This document shows, piece by piece, positions 50,942 through 60,251 of a stretch of DNA of 64,000 bases. Location of the stretch: contig PWTE01000071.1 of assembly GCA_003563915.1 (NCBI GenBank), positions 1-64,000 of the forward strand, given 5' to 3'. The DNA is from Nitriliruptoraceae bacterium (lineage in GTDB: Bacteria; Actinomycetota; Nitriliruptoria; Nitriliruptorales; Nitriliruptoraceae). A program made the position numbers and the translations under genes. Within the stretch, counting starts at the first letter, position 1. Each line of letters opens with the position of its first letter. The notes under the pieces are model-generated. The model was given only the letters and a program-made list of their open reading frames with translations. It searched no databases and was not told the origin of the DNA.

Positions 50942-50997
50942 AGCGACCGGACCGCGGCGCTACGACGACCGATCGCGGACCCCGGCCTCCGGCGGCG

Positions 50998-51003
50998 TAG
51001 CCT
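50998..51003 (+). promoter_or_regulatory. -10-like hexamer TAGCCT before mug
   Basis: TAGCCT lies 29 nt before the GTG, with the AGGAGGG site in the leader. Confidence 0.4.
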
Positions 51004-51032
51004 CCGGCGTCCGAGGAACGCCAGGAGGGTCC

Positions 51033-51602
51033 GTGGTCCGGTTCACGTCCGAGGAGTTGGCGTCGTTCCGTGATGCGACCGTGGCGGACCTCCTCGGCGA
51101 GCAGCCCCCTCGGTTGCTGTTCGTGGGTATCAACCCTGGCCTGTGGACCGCGGCGACCCAGACGCACTTCGCCCACCCCTCGAACCGGTTCTACCCGGCG
51201 CTGTTCCGCGCGGGCATCACCGAGCGGGAGCTCGATCGGGTGGCGGGGCTCTCCGACGCCGACCGCGGCCACCTCGTCGACCGTGGGGTGGCCATCACCA
51301 ACATCGTCGCGCGCGCGACGGCGCGTGCCTCAGAGCTGTCGACGGCGGAACTGCGTGCTGGTGCTGACCAGCTCAAGGAGCGGCTCGAGGTGTGGCGACC
51401 ACGGGTCGTCGCCGTTGCCGGCGTCACGGCCTACCGGACGGCCTTCAAGCGGCCGAAGGCGACGCTAGGCCGTCAGGAGACGACCCTGGCGGGTGCACAG
51501 CTGTGGATCGTGCCGAACCCGAGCGGCCTGAACGCCCACGAGACCGTCGACACGCTGGCCGAGCGCTACCGCGAGGCCGCCGAGGCCGCCGGCGTCGTCT
51601 GA
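51033..51602 (+). CDS. mug: G/T(U) mismatch-specific DNA glycosylase
   Basis: 189 residues. Motif 1 LLFVGINPGLW carries the catalytic asparagine, HPSNRFYPALFRAG follows, and motif 2 is IVPNPSGLNAH. This is the Mug/TDG class of uracil-DNA glycosylase, which removes uracil or ethenocytosine opposite guanine. The GTG has a strong AGGAGGG site at 51023-51029. Confidence 0.95.
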   Translation: MVRFTSEELASFRDATVADLLGEQPPRLLFVGINPGLWTAATQTHFAHPSNRFYPALFRAGITERELDRVAGLSDADRGHLVDRGVAITNIVARATARASELSTAELRAGADQLKERLEVWRPRVVAVAGVTAYRTAFKRPKATLGRQETTLAGAQLWIVPNPSGLNAHETVDTLAERYREAAEAAGVV

Positions 51603-51660
51603 GTCAGCTTGTGGTGACATCGGGCAGATGGTTGCGGGAGATCACCACAAGATGTGTGGA

Positions 51661-52158
51661 TCAGGGGTGGAGGGGGAGACCGCCGCTGGTGTCGTCCGGG
51701 CCGCCCCGCTTGGGGTCGATCCCGGAGAACACGTCGCCCTGCCCCGGGAGTGCGTCGACCGCGTGCTGCAGGGGATGGAGGAAGGGCAACGCGGTCGGAT
51801 CGAGGGGTTCGGGGGCGACGAACTCCGCGAGTTCGTCCTCAGGGGTGAAACGGGAGGCGGTGATCTCCGGCGCGTGGCGCCGGGCCCCGTAGGCGACCAC
51901 CAGCACGTCCGCGTCCTCGACCTCGGCCTCGGCGACGAACCCCCAACATGGCACGGCCTCCGCCGTGACGTGGTCCTCGGCGAGCTGCGCGATGACCGTG
52001 TGGCGCAGTTCGTCGTCCGGAGGCAGGTCGGGCAGGGTGAGCAGACGTGTTCGGTCGGGACCGGGCAGGACCACCGTCGGGGGGACCGGGCGTCCCTTCT
52101 GCTGCACCAGGTCCAGCGCCGCCTGCTGGCAGACGAAGCGGAGCTCCTCGAACTGCAC
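51661..52158 (-). CDS. Hypothetical protein
   Basis: 165 residues from a GTG at 52158 with GGGAGG 5 nt upstream and a TAGCGT box at 52186-52191. Visible pattern: FEELRFVCQQAALDLVQQKG, PTVVLPGPDRTRLLTLPDLPPDDE, VIAQLAEDHVTAEAVPCWGFVAEAE, VLVVAYGAR. The C-terminus is proline/glycine-rich. It is soluble with no family recognised; actinobacterial relatives of unknown function are likely. Confidence 0.7.
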   Translation of the reverse strand: MQFEELRFVCQQAALDLVQQKGRPVPPTVVLPGPDRTRLLTLPDLPPDDELRHTVIAQLAEDHVTAEAVPCWGFVAEAEVEDADVLVVAYGARRHAPEITASRFTPEDELAEFVAPEPLDPTALPFLHPLQHAVDALPGQGDVFSGIDPKRGGPDDTSGGLPLHP

Positions 52159-52185
52159 GGCGACCTCCCGGCGGTGGGGCGTCCG

Positions 52186-52191
52186 ACGCTA
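52186..52191 (-). promoter_or_regulatory. -10-like hexamer TAGCGT before the hypothetical gene
   Basis: Minus-strand TAGCGT lies 27 nt before the GTG at 52158. Confidence 0.4.
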
Positions 52192-52213
52192 CCGGCTGGT
52201 CACGGAGCGACGG

Positions 52214-53896
52214 TCACACGCTGGTGGTCGCGCCCTCGGATGCGGAGCACACCGTCCGCGCGTACTTCGCCAGCACGCCACGGGTGTAACGGGGCGGCAG
52301 CGGTTCCCAGCCCTCGCGGCGGCGTGCCAGCTCGTCGTCGTCGACCAACAGGTCGAGCCGGCGTGACGGGACGTCGATGCGGATCGTGTCGCCGTCGCGG
52401 ACGAAGGCGATCGGTCCGCCGTCGGTGGCCTCCGGGGCGACGTGCCCGATCGAGAAGCCGTGGGTGGCGCCGGAGAAGCGACCGTCGGTGATCAGCGCGC
52501 AGGTCGCGCCGAGCCCGGCACCCTTCACGGCCGAGGTCACCGCCAGCATCTCGCGCATGCCGGGCCCACCCTTCGGCCCCTCGTAGCGGATGAGGATCAC
52601 GTCGCCGTCCTGGATCTGGCCGGTCAGCACCGCCTCCATCGCGCCCGACTCGCCGTCGAACACGCGGGCCGGTCCCTCGAACTGCATCTGGTCCGCGGTG
52701 AGCCCGGCGACCTTCACCACCGCACCGTCCGGCGCCAGCGAGCCGCGGAGGATGGCCAGGCCTCCGTCCGTGTGGATCGGGGCCGACAGTGGATGCACCA
52801 CCTCGCCGTCCGGTGAGGCGACGTCCAACGCCTCGAGCTCCTCGCCGATCGAACGGCCGGTGACGGTGAGAGCATCGCCGTGGAGCAACCCGGCGTCGAG
52901 CAGCTCCTTCATCACCACCGGGACGCCGCCGATGCGGTCGAGGGCGTTCATCACGTACCGCCCACCCGGCTTGGTATCCGCGATGTGGGGCACCCGCCGG
53001 CCGATCCGGTCGAAGTCGTCGATCGTGACGTCCACCTCGGCCTCGCGGGCGATGGCCACCAGGTGCAGGACCGCGTTGGTGGACCCGCCCACCGCCATGA
53101 CGACGGCGATCGCGTTCTCCAGGGCCTCGCGGGTGATGATGCGACGTGCCGAGATGCCCTGCTCGAGCAGGTGCACGACCGCTTCGCCCGACGCACGGGC
53201 GAAGTGGTCGCGCCGCGGGTCCGGGGCCGGGGGCGAGGACGATCCGAGCAGGGCCATGCCCATCGCTTCGATCGCCGACGCCATCGTGTTGGCGGTGAAC
53301 ATCCCGCCGCAGGAGCCCTCGGACGGGCAGGCCGCCCGCTCGATCGCGGCCAACTCGTCGTCGTCGATCGTGCCGCGGCCGCGTGCACCGACCGCCTCGA
53401 AGACCTCCTGGATCGTGATCTGCTGCCCGGCGTGCTGACCCGGCAGGATCGACCCGCCGTAGAGGAACACGCTGGGCACGTCCAGCCGCGCCGCGGCCAT
53501 GACCATCCCGGGCAGCGACTTGTCGCAGCCGGCGAAGGTCACCATCCCGTCGAGACGCTCGGCGTGCATCACCGTCTCGACGGAGTCGGCGATCACCTCG
53601 CGCGAGACGAGCGACGCCCGCATGCCCTCGTGGCCCATCGCGATGCCGTCGGATACCGCGATCGTGTTGAACTCGATCGGGTAGCCGCCCGCGGCCCGCA
53701 CCGCCTCCTTGGCCTGTTTCGCCAGCCGGTCCAGCGGCAGGTTGCAGGGAGTGACCTCGTTCCAGGACGAGGCGATGCCGACCTGCGGCTTGCCCCAGTC
53801 GTCATCGGTCATCCCGATCGCGCGGAGCATCGCGCGCGCTGGTGCGCGCTCGTAGCCCTCGGTCACGTCGCGGCTGCGGTGTTTCGGATCCGCCAT
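52214..53896 (-). CDS. ilvD: Dihydroxy-acid dehydratase
   Basis: 560 residues from the ATG at 53896; a longer frame adds non-family residues. Iron-sulfur cysteines sit in [24 protein letters not shown] and [31 protein letters not shown] and [21 protein letters not shown] are the C-terminal signatures. It makes 2-keto acids for isoleucine, valine and pantothenate. A TATGGT box (53930-53935, minus) lies 33 nt upstream. Confidence 0.97.
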   Translation of the reverse strand: MADPKHRSRDVTEGYERAPARAMLRAIGMTDDDWGKPQVGIASSWNEVTPCNLPLDRLAKQAKEAVRAAGGYPIEFNTIAVSDGIAMGHEGMRASLVSREVIADSVETVMHAERLDGMVTFAGCDKSLPGMVMAAARLDVPSVFLYGGSILPGQHAGQQITIQEVFEAVGARGRGTIDDDELAAIERAACPSEGSCGGMFTANTMASAIEAMGMALLGSSSPPAPDPRRDHFARASGEAVVHLLEQGISARRIITREALENAIAVVMAVGGSTNAVLHLVAIAREAEVDVTIDDFDRIGRRVPHIADTKPGGRYVMNALDRIGGVPVVMKELLDAGLLHGDALTVTGRSIGEELEALDVASPDGEVVHPLSAPIHTDGGLAILRGSLAPDGAVVKVAGLTADQMQFEGPARVFDGESGAMEAVLTGQIQDGDVILIRYEGPKGGPGMREMLAVTSAVKGAGLGATCALITDGRFSGATHGFSIGHVAPEATDGGPIAFVRDGDTIRIDVPSRRLDLLVDDDELARRREGWEPLPPRYTRGVLAKYARTVCSASEGATTSV

Positions 53897-53929
53897 GGTG
53901 CGCCTCACTCGTCCGTGTCGACGTATCCC

Positions 53930-53935
53930 ACCATA
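53930..53935 (-). promoter_or_regulatory. -10-like hexamer TATGGT before ilvD
   Basis: Minus-strand TATGGT in the divergent gap, 33 nt before the ilvD ATG; no leader peptide or attenuator was found. Confidence 0.35.
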
Positions 53936-53968
53936 CGTCGCGGTGCCGTCGCGAACGCACCCCACGGC

Positions 53969-53974
53969 TACCGT
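53969..53974 (+). promoter_or_regulatory. -10-like hexamer TACCGT before the thioesterase at 54022
   Basis: TACCGT lies 47 nt before the GTG, on the other side of the ilvD divergent gap. Confidence 0.3.
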
Positions 53975-54021
53975 GCCCCCCGACGGGGCCGTCGCGACCC
54001 CACCGTCGGGAGGCAGAGCAG

Positions 54022-54498
54022 GTGGACACGCAGGTGTTGGTGGAGGTCGGTGCCCGGTTGGCTGCCGGGGAGACCCTGGCGGGCGACGACCTGCGGGCCT
54101 TCGGCGGCGACACCTTCGGCAGTGAGGTGCTGGGGCTCGTGTGGGACGAGATGGCCCTCGGCCGCGTCACCGCCCACCTGGAGCCCGACGAACGCCACCA
54201 CCAGCCCCACGGCATCGTGCACGGTGGCGTCTGGTGCTCGGTGGTCGAGTCGATGGCGTCCGTCGGCGCGGCCCTCCACGTCATCGCCGATGGCAGGATC
54301 ATCGTCGGGGTCAGCAACAGCACCGATTTCCTGCGCTCGCACCGGACCGGGCGCATCGATGCGATCGCCGAACCGATCCACGTGGGCCGCCTGCAGCAGC
54401 TGTGGCAGGTACGACTGTCCCGGGCCGACGACGGCAAGGCGGTGGCACGTGGCCAGGTGCGTCTGCACAACCTCGACCCACAGGTGCTCGGTGGCTGA
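54022..54498 (+). CDS. PaaI-type hotdog thioesterase
   Basis: 158 residues from GTG 54022 with GGGAGG 8 nt upstream. [26 protein letters not shown] is the PaaI signature with the HGG catalytic turn; [19 protein letters not shown] and [21 protein letters not shown] complete the fold. It probably hydrolyses aromatic or medium acyl-CoA esters. It is 28 bp upstream of an F420-type oxidoreductase and likely co-transcribed with it. Confidence 0.88.
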   Translation: MDTQVLVEVGARLAAGETLAGDDLRAFGGDTFGSEVLGLVWDEMALGRVTAHLEPDERHHQPHGIVHGGVWCSVVESMASVGAALHVIADGRIIVGVSNSTDFLRSHRTGRIDAIAEPIHVGRLQQLWQVRLSRADDGKAVARGQVRLHNLDPQVLGG

Positions 54499-54526
54499 TC
54501 GTCAGGAGCGATCGTCAGGAGGTCCC

Positions 54527-55540
54527 ATGCGTATCGATGCGATGACCTACGGCCGACCGCTGGCCGAGGTAGGCGACGAGGTGCGCGACCTGGAGGCGCG
54601 CGGTTACGACGCCTGGTTCGTCGGCGAGGTCACCCACGACCCCCTGCTGGCGTGCACCGCGGCAGGACTCGCCGCCGACCGGATGGAGATCGGCACGGCG
54701 ATCACCGTCGCGTTCCCGCGCAGCCCGATGCACGTGGCCTACGCGGCCCACGACCTGCAGGCCCTGACCGGCGGGAGGTTCGTGCTCGGGCTCGGCTCGC
54801 AGATCAAGCCCCACATCGAGAAGCGGTTCGGTACCGAGTGGCGCCAGCCGGCCGCTCGCATGCGCGAGTTCATCCTGGCCCTGCGGGAGATCTGGTCCGC
54901 CTGGGAGACGGGCGAGCCGCTGCGCTTCCGTGGCGAGTTCACCCGCCACACGCTGATGACCCCCTTCTTCACCCCGGCGGACCACGGCCACGGGCCGCCG
55001 GCCGTCTACCTCGCCGCCGTCGGACCGCGCATGACCGAGGTCGCCGGCGAGGTCGCCGACGGGCTGCTGTGCCACGGCTTCACCACCGCCCGCTACCTCG
55101 ACGAGGTGACCCTGCCGTCCGTCGCCCGCGGTGCGGCAGCCGGGGATCGCGACCCCTCGGCGGTCGCGATCAGCGTCCCCCTGTTCATCGTCACCGGTGA
55201 CGACGACGCGGAACGGCAGCGGACCGAGGCTGAGGTGCGCGGGCAGATCGCCTTCTACGGCTCCACGCCCGCCTACCGCGCGGTCCTGGACCTCCACGGG
55301 TGGGGTGAGCTCCACGAGCAGCTGCACGCGCGGTCGCTGGACGGCGCGTGGGCCGAGATGCCCGGACTGATCGATGACGAGGTGCTCGACGCCTTCGCCA
55401 TCGTCGCATCGCCCGGGGAGGTCGGCCGGCGGGTACGGGAGCGCTTCGGTGGGCTCGCCGACCGTGTCGCCTTGCCTGTGGACCTCCCGGTCGACCAGGA
55501 CACGTGGGCGACGCTTGTGACCGACATCCGTGACGGTTGA
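54527..55540 (+). CDS. LLM class F420-dependent oxidoreductase (MSMEG_2256-like)
   Basis: 337 residues from the ATG at 54527 with AGGAGG 4 nt upstream. Features are the MRIDAMTYGRPL start, GYDAWFVGEVTHDPLL, GTAITVAFPRSPMH, LTGGRFVLGLGSQIKPHIEKRF, AAVGPRMTEVAGEVADG and CHGF. This fits the group named for MSMEG_2256 within the F420 luciferase-like enzymes. The substrate is unknown. Its 3' end overlaps the EamA transporter by 11 bp. Confidence 0.87.
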   Translation: MRIDAMTYGRPLAEVGDEVRDLEARGYDAWFVGEVTHDPLLACTAAGLAADRMEIGTAITVAFPRSPMHVAYAAHDLQALTGGRFVLGLGSQIKPHIEKRFGTEWRQPAARMREFILALREIWSAWETGEPLRFRGEFTRHTLMTPFFTPADHGHGPPAVYLAAVGPRMTEVAGEVADGLLCHGFTTARYLDEVTLPSVARGAAAGDRDPSAVAISVPLFIVTGDDDAERQRTEAEVRGQIAFYGSTPAYRAVLDLHGWGELHEQLHARSLDGAWAEMPGLIDDEVLDAFAIVASPGEVGRRVRERFGGLADRVALPVDLPVDQDTWATLVTDIRDG

Positions 55541-56483
55541 TCCGATCAGACGCGGCGCGGCGGCCGCGTCGGTCGTCTTCGGTGCCGCGCTCTGGGGCAC
55601 CGCGGGGATCGCCCAGGAACTCGGTGTGCCCGAGGCACCGACCGCTTCCGTCGCGGTCGTGCGCACGGTGATCGGTGGGCTGGCGTTGCTCGCCGTCGGC
55701 GTGGCCGTCGGCGGGCGCGCCACCATCGGCGAGCTGGTCCGTCGGGGTCGCGGTCTGGTGCTGGTGGCGGCGATGGCGATGGGCCTGTTCCAGCTCGCCT
55801 ACCTGACGGCGATCCGCTTCACCGGTGTGGCACTGGCGGTGCTGGTAGCGATCGGCAGCGCCCCGATCTGGACCGGCTCCTACGAGCTCGTGCGCGGCAA
55901 CCGGCCGTCCTGGCGCTGGGTCGTGGCGACGGCCCTGTCGCTGTTCGCCGCGGCGCTGCTGCTCCTGGCGAACGGGGACACGCTGGTCGACCCGGCGGGC
56001 ATCGGGTTGGGTCTGGTCGCTGGCTTCGCCTACGCCAGCTACGCCCTCACCTCGAAGGCCCTGCTGGAGCGTGGGGTAGCCGGCATCCCCGTGATGGGCG
56101 TCGCGATCCTGGGTGGGGGGCTGCTGCTGTCGCCCGCCCTGCTGGTCGTGGACGTCTCCTGGTTGTTCACGCCGCGAGGGCTCATCAGTGCCGCGTGGCT
56201 CTCGGTGATCTCCGCCGGACTGTCCTACATCGCGTTCGTGTGGGGCCTCGCCCGGCTCCCGACGCCGACGGTCACGACGCTGACGTTGGCCGAGCCACTC
56301 GTGGCGGCGCTGCTGGCGGTCCTGCTGCTGGCCGAACGGCTCACCGGCCTACCTCTGCTCGGTGCGGCCCTGTTGCTCGTCGGGCTCGTACTGGTCGGCA
56401 CCGAGCGGCCACACCGTGCGGTCGTCGGGCATCCCGAGGCGACCATCGCGGACGCGACCGATGCCGACGACGGAGCCAGCTGA
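55530..56483 (+). CDS. EamA/DMT family transporter
   Basis: 317 residues with ten hydrophobic segments in two five-helix EamA repeats (start FGAALWGTAGIAQEL; second repeat GLVAGFAYASYALTSKALLE; end TLTLAEPLVAALLAVLLLAERLT). It is a metabolite or amino acid exporter by family; the substrate is unknown. The GTG lies inside the previous gene. Confidence 0.9.
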   Translation: MTVDPIRRGAAAASVVFGAALWGTAGIAQELGVPEAPTASVAVVRTVIGGLALLAVGVAVGGRATIGELVRRGRGLVLVAAMAMGLFQLAYLTAIRFTGVALAVLVAIGSAPIWTGSYELVRGNRPSWRWVVATALSLFAAALLLLANGDTLVDPAGIGLGLVAGFAYASYALTSKALLERGVAGIPVMGVAILGGGLLLSPALLVVDVSWLFTPRGLISAAWLSVISAGLSYIAFVWGLARLPTPTVTTLTLAEPLVAALLAVLLLAERLTGLPLLGAALLLVGLVLVGTERPHRAVVGHPEATIADATDADDGAS

Positions 56484-56491
56484 CGGGCGCC

Positions 56492-56497
56492 TACGAT
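56492..56497 (+). promoter_or_regulatory. -10-like hexamer TACGAT before the ROK kinase
   Basis: TACGAT lies 34 nt before the GTG at 56532; GAGGAGG is in the leader. Confidence 0.45.
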
Positions 56498-56531
56498 GGC
56501 GGTGCGGGGGTCGCAAGAGTGAGGAGGCCAC

Positions 56532-57500
56532 GTGCGCACGGTCGGTGTCGATCTCGGCGGGACGAACATCTCGACCATCGTCCTGGATGGCGATGACCAG
56601 GTGGTCGGTGAGGCCAAACTGAAGACCCCCACCACGGGGGATCGCGGCGGTGTCGTCGAGGTGATCGCTGCCAGCGTGTTCGACGCCCTGGACGACGCCG
56701 GGCTCGAGCGTGATGCTGTGGCCGCGATCGGCATCGGGACACCCGGGGTGGTCGTGGATGGGACGGTCGGCGGTGCCGCCAACGTGCCAGGGTTCCTGGA
56801 GCGGTTCTCCCTCGCCGGACTCGTGAAGGAGAAGCTGGAGCTTCCCGTCCGCGTCGCCAACGACGTCACGGCCGCCGCGGTCGGTGAGCACCAGGTCGGT
56901 GCCGGGAAGGGCGTCAGCGACCTGCTCTGCATCTTCGTCGGAACCGGTGTCGGGGGTGGACTCATCCTCAACGGTGCGCCCTACGAGGGCGGTCAAGGCG
57001 GTGCCGGCGAGTTCGGCCACCTCGTCGTGCGCCAGGGCGGTGCCGTCTGTCCGTGCGGGCGACGCGGCTGCGTCGAGGCCTACGCCGGACGCCGCGCGAT
57101 GGTCCTCGCCGCCGAACGGGCACGAGCAGCAGGAACCGCGACGGTCCTGTTCGACGTGATGGAGGAGAAGGGCAAGCCGCGCCCGACCTCGGGGGTCTTC
57201 AAGGAGGCACTCGCCCGCGGCGACACCCTGATCGCGGACCTGGTCGACGACGGCATCGAGGCGCTCGGCGCGGGGATCGCGTCGGCGGTGAACCTGCTGG
57301 ATGTCGATGCTGTCGTTCTCGGCGGTGGTCTGGCCGACAAGCTGGGGGAGCGCTTCCGGTTCCGGGTGGACGCTGCGATGCGACCCCACCTGTTCCTCCA
57401 CCCGCCGCGGGTCGAACTCGTCGAGGCCGCCTTGGGCGATCACGCCGGCGCGATCGGCGCGGGCATCGTGGCTCGCGAGGTGGCCGAGGCCTCGACGTAG
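56532..57500 (+). CDS. ROK family glucokinase
   Basis: 322 residues. ATP motif VGVDLGGTNISTIVLDGD at the start; GIGTPGVVVDG; ANDVTAAAVGEHQVGAGKG holds the catalytic aspartate; GGAGEFGHLVV is the ROK helix; CPCGRRGCVEAYAG binds zinc. There is no DNA-binding domain, so it is a kinase and not a repressor. Glucose phosphorylation is the most likely activity. Confidence 0.92.
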   Translation: MRTVGVDLGGTNISTIVLDGDDQVVGEAKLKTPTTGDRGGVVEVIAASVFDALDDAGLERDAVAAIGIGTPGVVVDGTVGGAANVPGFLERFSLAGLVKEKLELPVRVANDVTAAAVGEHQVGAGKGVSDLLCIFVGTGVGGGLILNGAPYEGGQGGAGEFGHLVVRQGGAVCPCGRRGCVEAYAGRRAMVLAAERARAAGTATVLFDVMEEKGKPRPTSGVFKEALARGDTLIADLVDDGIEALGAGIASAVNLLDVDAVVLGGGLADKLGERFRFRVDAAMRPHLFLHPPRVELVEAALGDHAGAIGAGIVAREVAEAST

Positions 57501-57597
57501 CCACCTCCGATCGGGCACGGTCGATTGGGTCCTCTGTGGCCGGGGTGGCACGCTTGCCGTCCCGCGCCTGGTCGTGGCGCCGGTCGAGGAGGTTCCC

Positions 57598-59244
57598 ATG
57601 CAGCACCTGGACCACGCCCGTGCCCTGACCGACGCGGTCCGCTCCGTCGTCGACCGTGCTGCGGCCTCGCTCGCAGGACGCTGCGAACAGGACGGACGGA
57701 TCAGCACCGGACGCCTCGACGAGCACCAGACCGTCGCCTACGACCTGGCCTCGGTCGCATCCGCGCTGGCGGCAGCGGAACGGCTCGTCGCCTGGGGCGA
57801 GCGCGGGGAGCTGGAAGCGCAGCTCGCCCTGCTGCTGGCCGCCGACGTGGCCGTCGACCTGCGGGCCCGGGTCGCGGGACGTCAGGCCGCCTGGGGGTTG
57901 GAGTCCGGGGTCCTGGACGACCAGGCCGACGCGCTCGCAGCAGGGCGCGACCCTGCCCTCGCCGACGCGATCGCCACCCAGGTGCTGGCCACCGGCGAGG
58001 CCGGCAAGCGGCACCTGCCGGAGGAGCTGGAGATGGTCCGCCAGACCTTCCGACGCTTCGCCGAGGAGCGCGTGAAGCCGGTCGCCGAGGAGGTCCACCG
58101 CCAGGACCTCGACCTCCCCGAGGAGATCATCGCGGGACTGGCCGAACTCGGCTGCTTCGCGCTGTCGATCCCCGCCGAGTACGGCGGCATGTCCGAGGGC
58201 GGCGAGGACGAACTCGTCAACATGGTGCTCGTGACCGAAGAGCTCTCGCGTGGGTCGCTCGGCGTCGCCGGGTCGCTCATCACCCGCCCCGAGATCATCG
58301 GGACGGTCATCCTGAAGGGCGGCACCGAGGAGCAGAAGCAGCGGTGGCTCCCCGCCATCGCCGCCGGCGAGAAGATGTGCTCGGTCGCCGTGACCGAACC
58401 CGACGTCGGCTCCGACGTGGCCGGCGTCAAGGTCACCGCTACCCGTGACGGCGATGACTGGATCCTCGACGGCGTCAAGACCTGGTGCACCTTCGCGGGA
58501 CGTGCCGAGTACCTGCTCGTGCTGGCTCGTACGGACCCGGACCGGGCGGCGGGGCACCGTGGCCTGTCGCTGTTCGTCGTCGAGAAGGACGCCTTCCCGG
58601 GCCACGCATGGACGGCTACGCAGGACGGCGGCGGCACGATGGACGCCCGCGCGATCGCCACCCTCGGCTACCGCGGGATGCACTCCTTCGAGATCTCCTT
58701 CGACAGCTGGCGGGTCCCACATGCCGCACTTATCGGAGAAGGGGAGGGCCTGGGCCGGGGCTTCTACCTCCAGATGCAGGCGTTCGCGAACGCCCGGCTG
58801 CAGACCGCCGCTCGCGCACAGGGCGTCATGCAGGCGGCCCTCGACGAGGCCGTCACCTACGCCCGCGCCCGCAAGGTGTTCGGCCAGCCCCTGGCCGACT
58901 ACGAGCTGACCCGCACCAAGGTGGCTCGGATGGCGGCCCTGCTGGCCGGGTGTCGGGTCCTCGCCCTGGACGTCGCGCGCCAGCTGGCCCGCGGGGACGA
59001 ACGTGGGCAGCTCGCGGCGTCGCAGGTGAAACAGTTGGCCTGCCGCGTCACCGAGTGGGTCACCCGTGAAGCACAGCAGCTGCACGGTGGCTACGGCTAC
59101 GCCGAGGAGTACACCGTCAGTCGGCTGTTCGTCGATGCGCGGGTGCTGTCGATCTTCGAGGGCGCTGACGAGGTTCTCGCTCTGCGGGTCATCGCCCGGA
59201 ACCTGCTCACCGAGGCACTGGCGGAGGCCGGCGCGTCCACCTGA
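57598..59244 (+). CDS. Acyl-CoA dehydrogenase, (2S)-methylsuccinyl-CoA dehydrogenase-like
   Basis: 548 residues from the ATG at 57598 (GAGGAGG upstream). An extra N-terminal helical domain of about 140 residues precedes the ACAD core, which starts EELEMVRQTFRRFAEERVKP. Further on come SIPAEYGG, VTEELSRGSLGVAGSL, TEPDVGSDVAG, LGYRGMHSFEISFDSWRV, LHGGYGYAEEYTVSR and FEGADEV with the catalytic glutamate. Length and these stretches resemble Mcd of the ethylmalonyl-CoA pathway as I remember it. No crotonyl-CoA carboxylase/reductase or mutase is in the window, so the pathway is not demonstrated. Confidence 0.82.
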   Translation: MQHLDHARALTDAVRSVVDRAAASLAGRCEQDGRISTGRLDEHQTVAYDLASVASALAAAERLVAWGERGELEAQLALLLAADVAVDLRARVAGRQAAWGLESGVLDDQADALAAGRDPALADAIATQVLATGEAGKRHLPEELEMVRQTFRRFAEERVKPVAEEVHRQDLDLPEEIIAGLAELGCFALSIPAEYGGMSEGGEDELVNMVLVTEELSRGSLGVAGSLITRPEIIGTVILKGGTEEQKQRWLPAIAAGEKMCSVAVTEPDVGSDVAGVKVTATRDGDDWILDGVKTWCTFAGRAEYLLVLARTDPDRAAGHRGLSLFVVEKDAFPGHAWTATQDGGGTMDARAIATLGYRGMHSFEISFDSWRVPHAALIGEGEGLGRGFYLQMQAFANARLQTAARAQGVMQAALDEAVTYARARKVFGQPLADYELTRTKVARMAALLAGCRVLALDVARQLARGDERGQLAASQVKQLACRVTEWVTREAQQLHGGYGYAEEYTVSRLFVDARVLSIFEGADEVLALRVIARNLLTEALAEAGAST

Positions 59245-59279
59245 GCCGTCTGGTCGCCAGACCACGCCCGGGTAGGCGG

Positions 59280-59285
59280 TAGCGT
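59280..59285 (+). promoter_or_regulatory. -10-like hexamer TAGCGT before the ABC exporter operon
   Basis: TAGCGT lies 48 nt before the GTG at 59334. Confidence 0.4.
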
Positions 59286-59333
59286 CGGAGGGTCCCGTCC
59301 ACAGGTCCGTGCCACGCCGCGTCCGGGGGAGTC

Positions 59334-60251
59334 GTGCTCGAGTTCGTCGACCTCCAGCGCTCGTTCGGCGACGTCGTCGCTCTCGACGGGCTGTCGTTCG
59401 CGGTCGCGCCGGGGGAGCTTTGTGGGTTCCTCGGACCCAACGGTGCCGGCAAGACCACCGCGATGCGGTGCGCCGTCGGCGTGAGCGCCCCCGATGGCGG
59501 CACCGTGACGTGGCAGGGGCGCCCGATCGACCTGGCCACCCGTCGACGGACCGGGTACATGCCCGAGGAACGCGGGCTCTACCCGAAGATGCGGGTCCAC
59601 GAGCAACTCGTCTACCTCGCCCGGCTCCACGGGATGGCAGCCGCGGACGCGGCGGCGTCCGCTTCCGCGTGGATCGATCGACTGGGCCTCGCGGAGCGGG
59701 CAGGGTCCACGGTGGAGGAGCTGTCCCTCGGCAACCAACAGCGGGTGCAGCTCGCGGCGGCGCTGGTCCACGAACCTGAGCTGCTGATCCTCGACGAGCC
59801 CTTCTCCGGGTTGGACCCCCTGGCGACCGATGTGATGAGCGAGGTCCTGCGTGAACGGGCCCGAGCAGGGGTCGCCGTCGTCTTCTCCTCGCACCAGCTC
59901 GATCTGGTGGAGGGCCTGTGCGAGACGGTCGCGGTCATCGCGAACGGACGCCTGGTCCTGGGCGGCCGGGTGGCCGAACTCACGTCACGCGGTGGCCGAC
60001 GCCTCCGTATCGAGGTGGCGGGTGGCACCGCCTGGACGCACGAGCTGCCCGGCGAAGCCGAGCTCCTCGCCGCCGACGACGCCGGCGCGACGGTGCTGCT
60101 GCCGCCCGGCGAGGATGCCGGGCCGGTGTTGGACGTCGCCCGCCGCACGGGCCGTCTGCTGGATGTCCACCTCGAACAGCCGCGGCTGTCCGAGCTGTTC
60201 CGCACCGCCGTCGGCAACGGGGCCACGCCAGGCGACGAGGATCCGACGTGA
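59334..60251 (+). CDS. ABC transporter ATP-binding protein (NatA-like)
   Basis: 305 residues. Walker A GPNGAGKTT near residue 38, signature LSLGNQQRVQLA (degenerate LSGGQ), Walker B LLILDEPFSGLDP, switch histidine in FSSHQ. The C-terminal 80 residues match the DUF4162 extension of NatA-type exporters. It overlaps its permease by 4 bp. GGGGGAG precedes the GTG. Confidence 0.93.
   Translation: MLEFVDLQRSFGDVVALDGLSFAVAPGELCGFLGPNGAGKTTAMRCAVGVSAPDGGTVTWQGRPIDLATRRRTGYMPEERGLYPKMRVHEQLVYLARLHGMAAADAAASASAWIDRLGLAERAGSTVEELSLGNQQRVQLAAALVHEPELLILDEPFSGLDPLATDVMSEVLRERARAGVAVVFSSHQLDLVEGLCETVAVIANGRLVLGGRVAELTSRGGRRLRIEVAGGTAWTHELPGEAELLAADDAGATVLLPPGEDAGPVLDVARRTGRLLDVHLEQPRLSELFRTAVGNGATPGDEDPT

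Noticed and set aside
53897-54021. Branched-chain amino acid attenuator before ilvD
   Set aside because: No short leader reading frame rich in Leu/Ile/Val codons and no competing hairpins were seen.
52880-54526. Very long plus-strand open frame running into the oxidoreductase at 54527
   Set aside because: It is antisense to ilvD and to the ilvD upstream region and lacks any family motif; the real gene starts at the ATG at 54527 with its own AGGAGG. Long stop-free antisense frames are expected at this G+C content.
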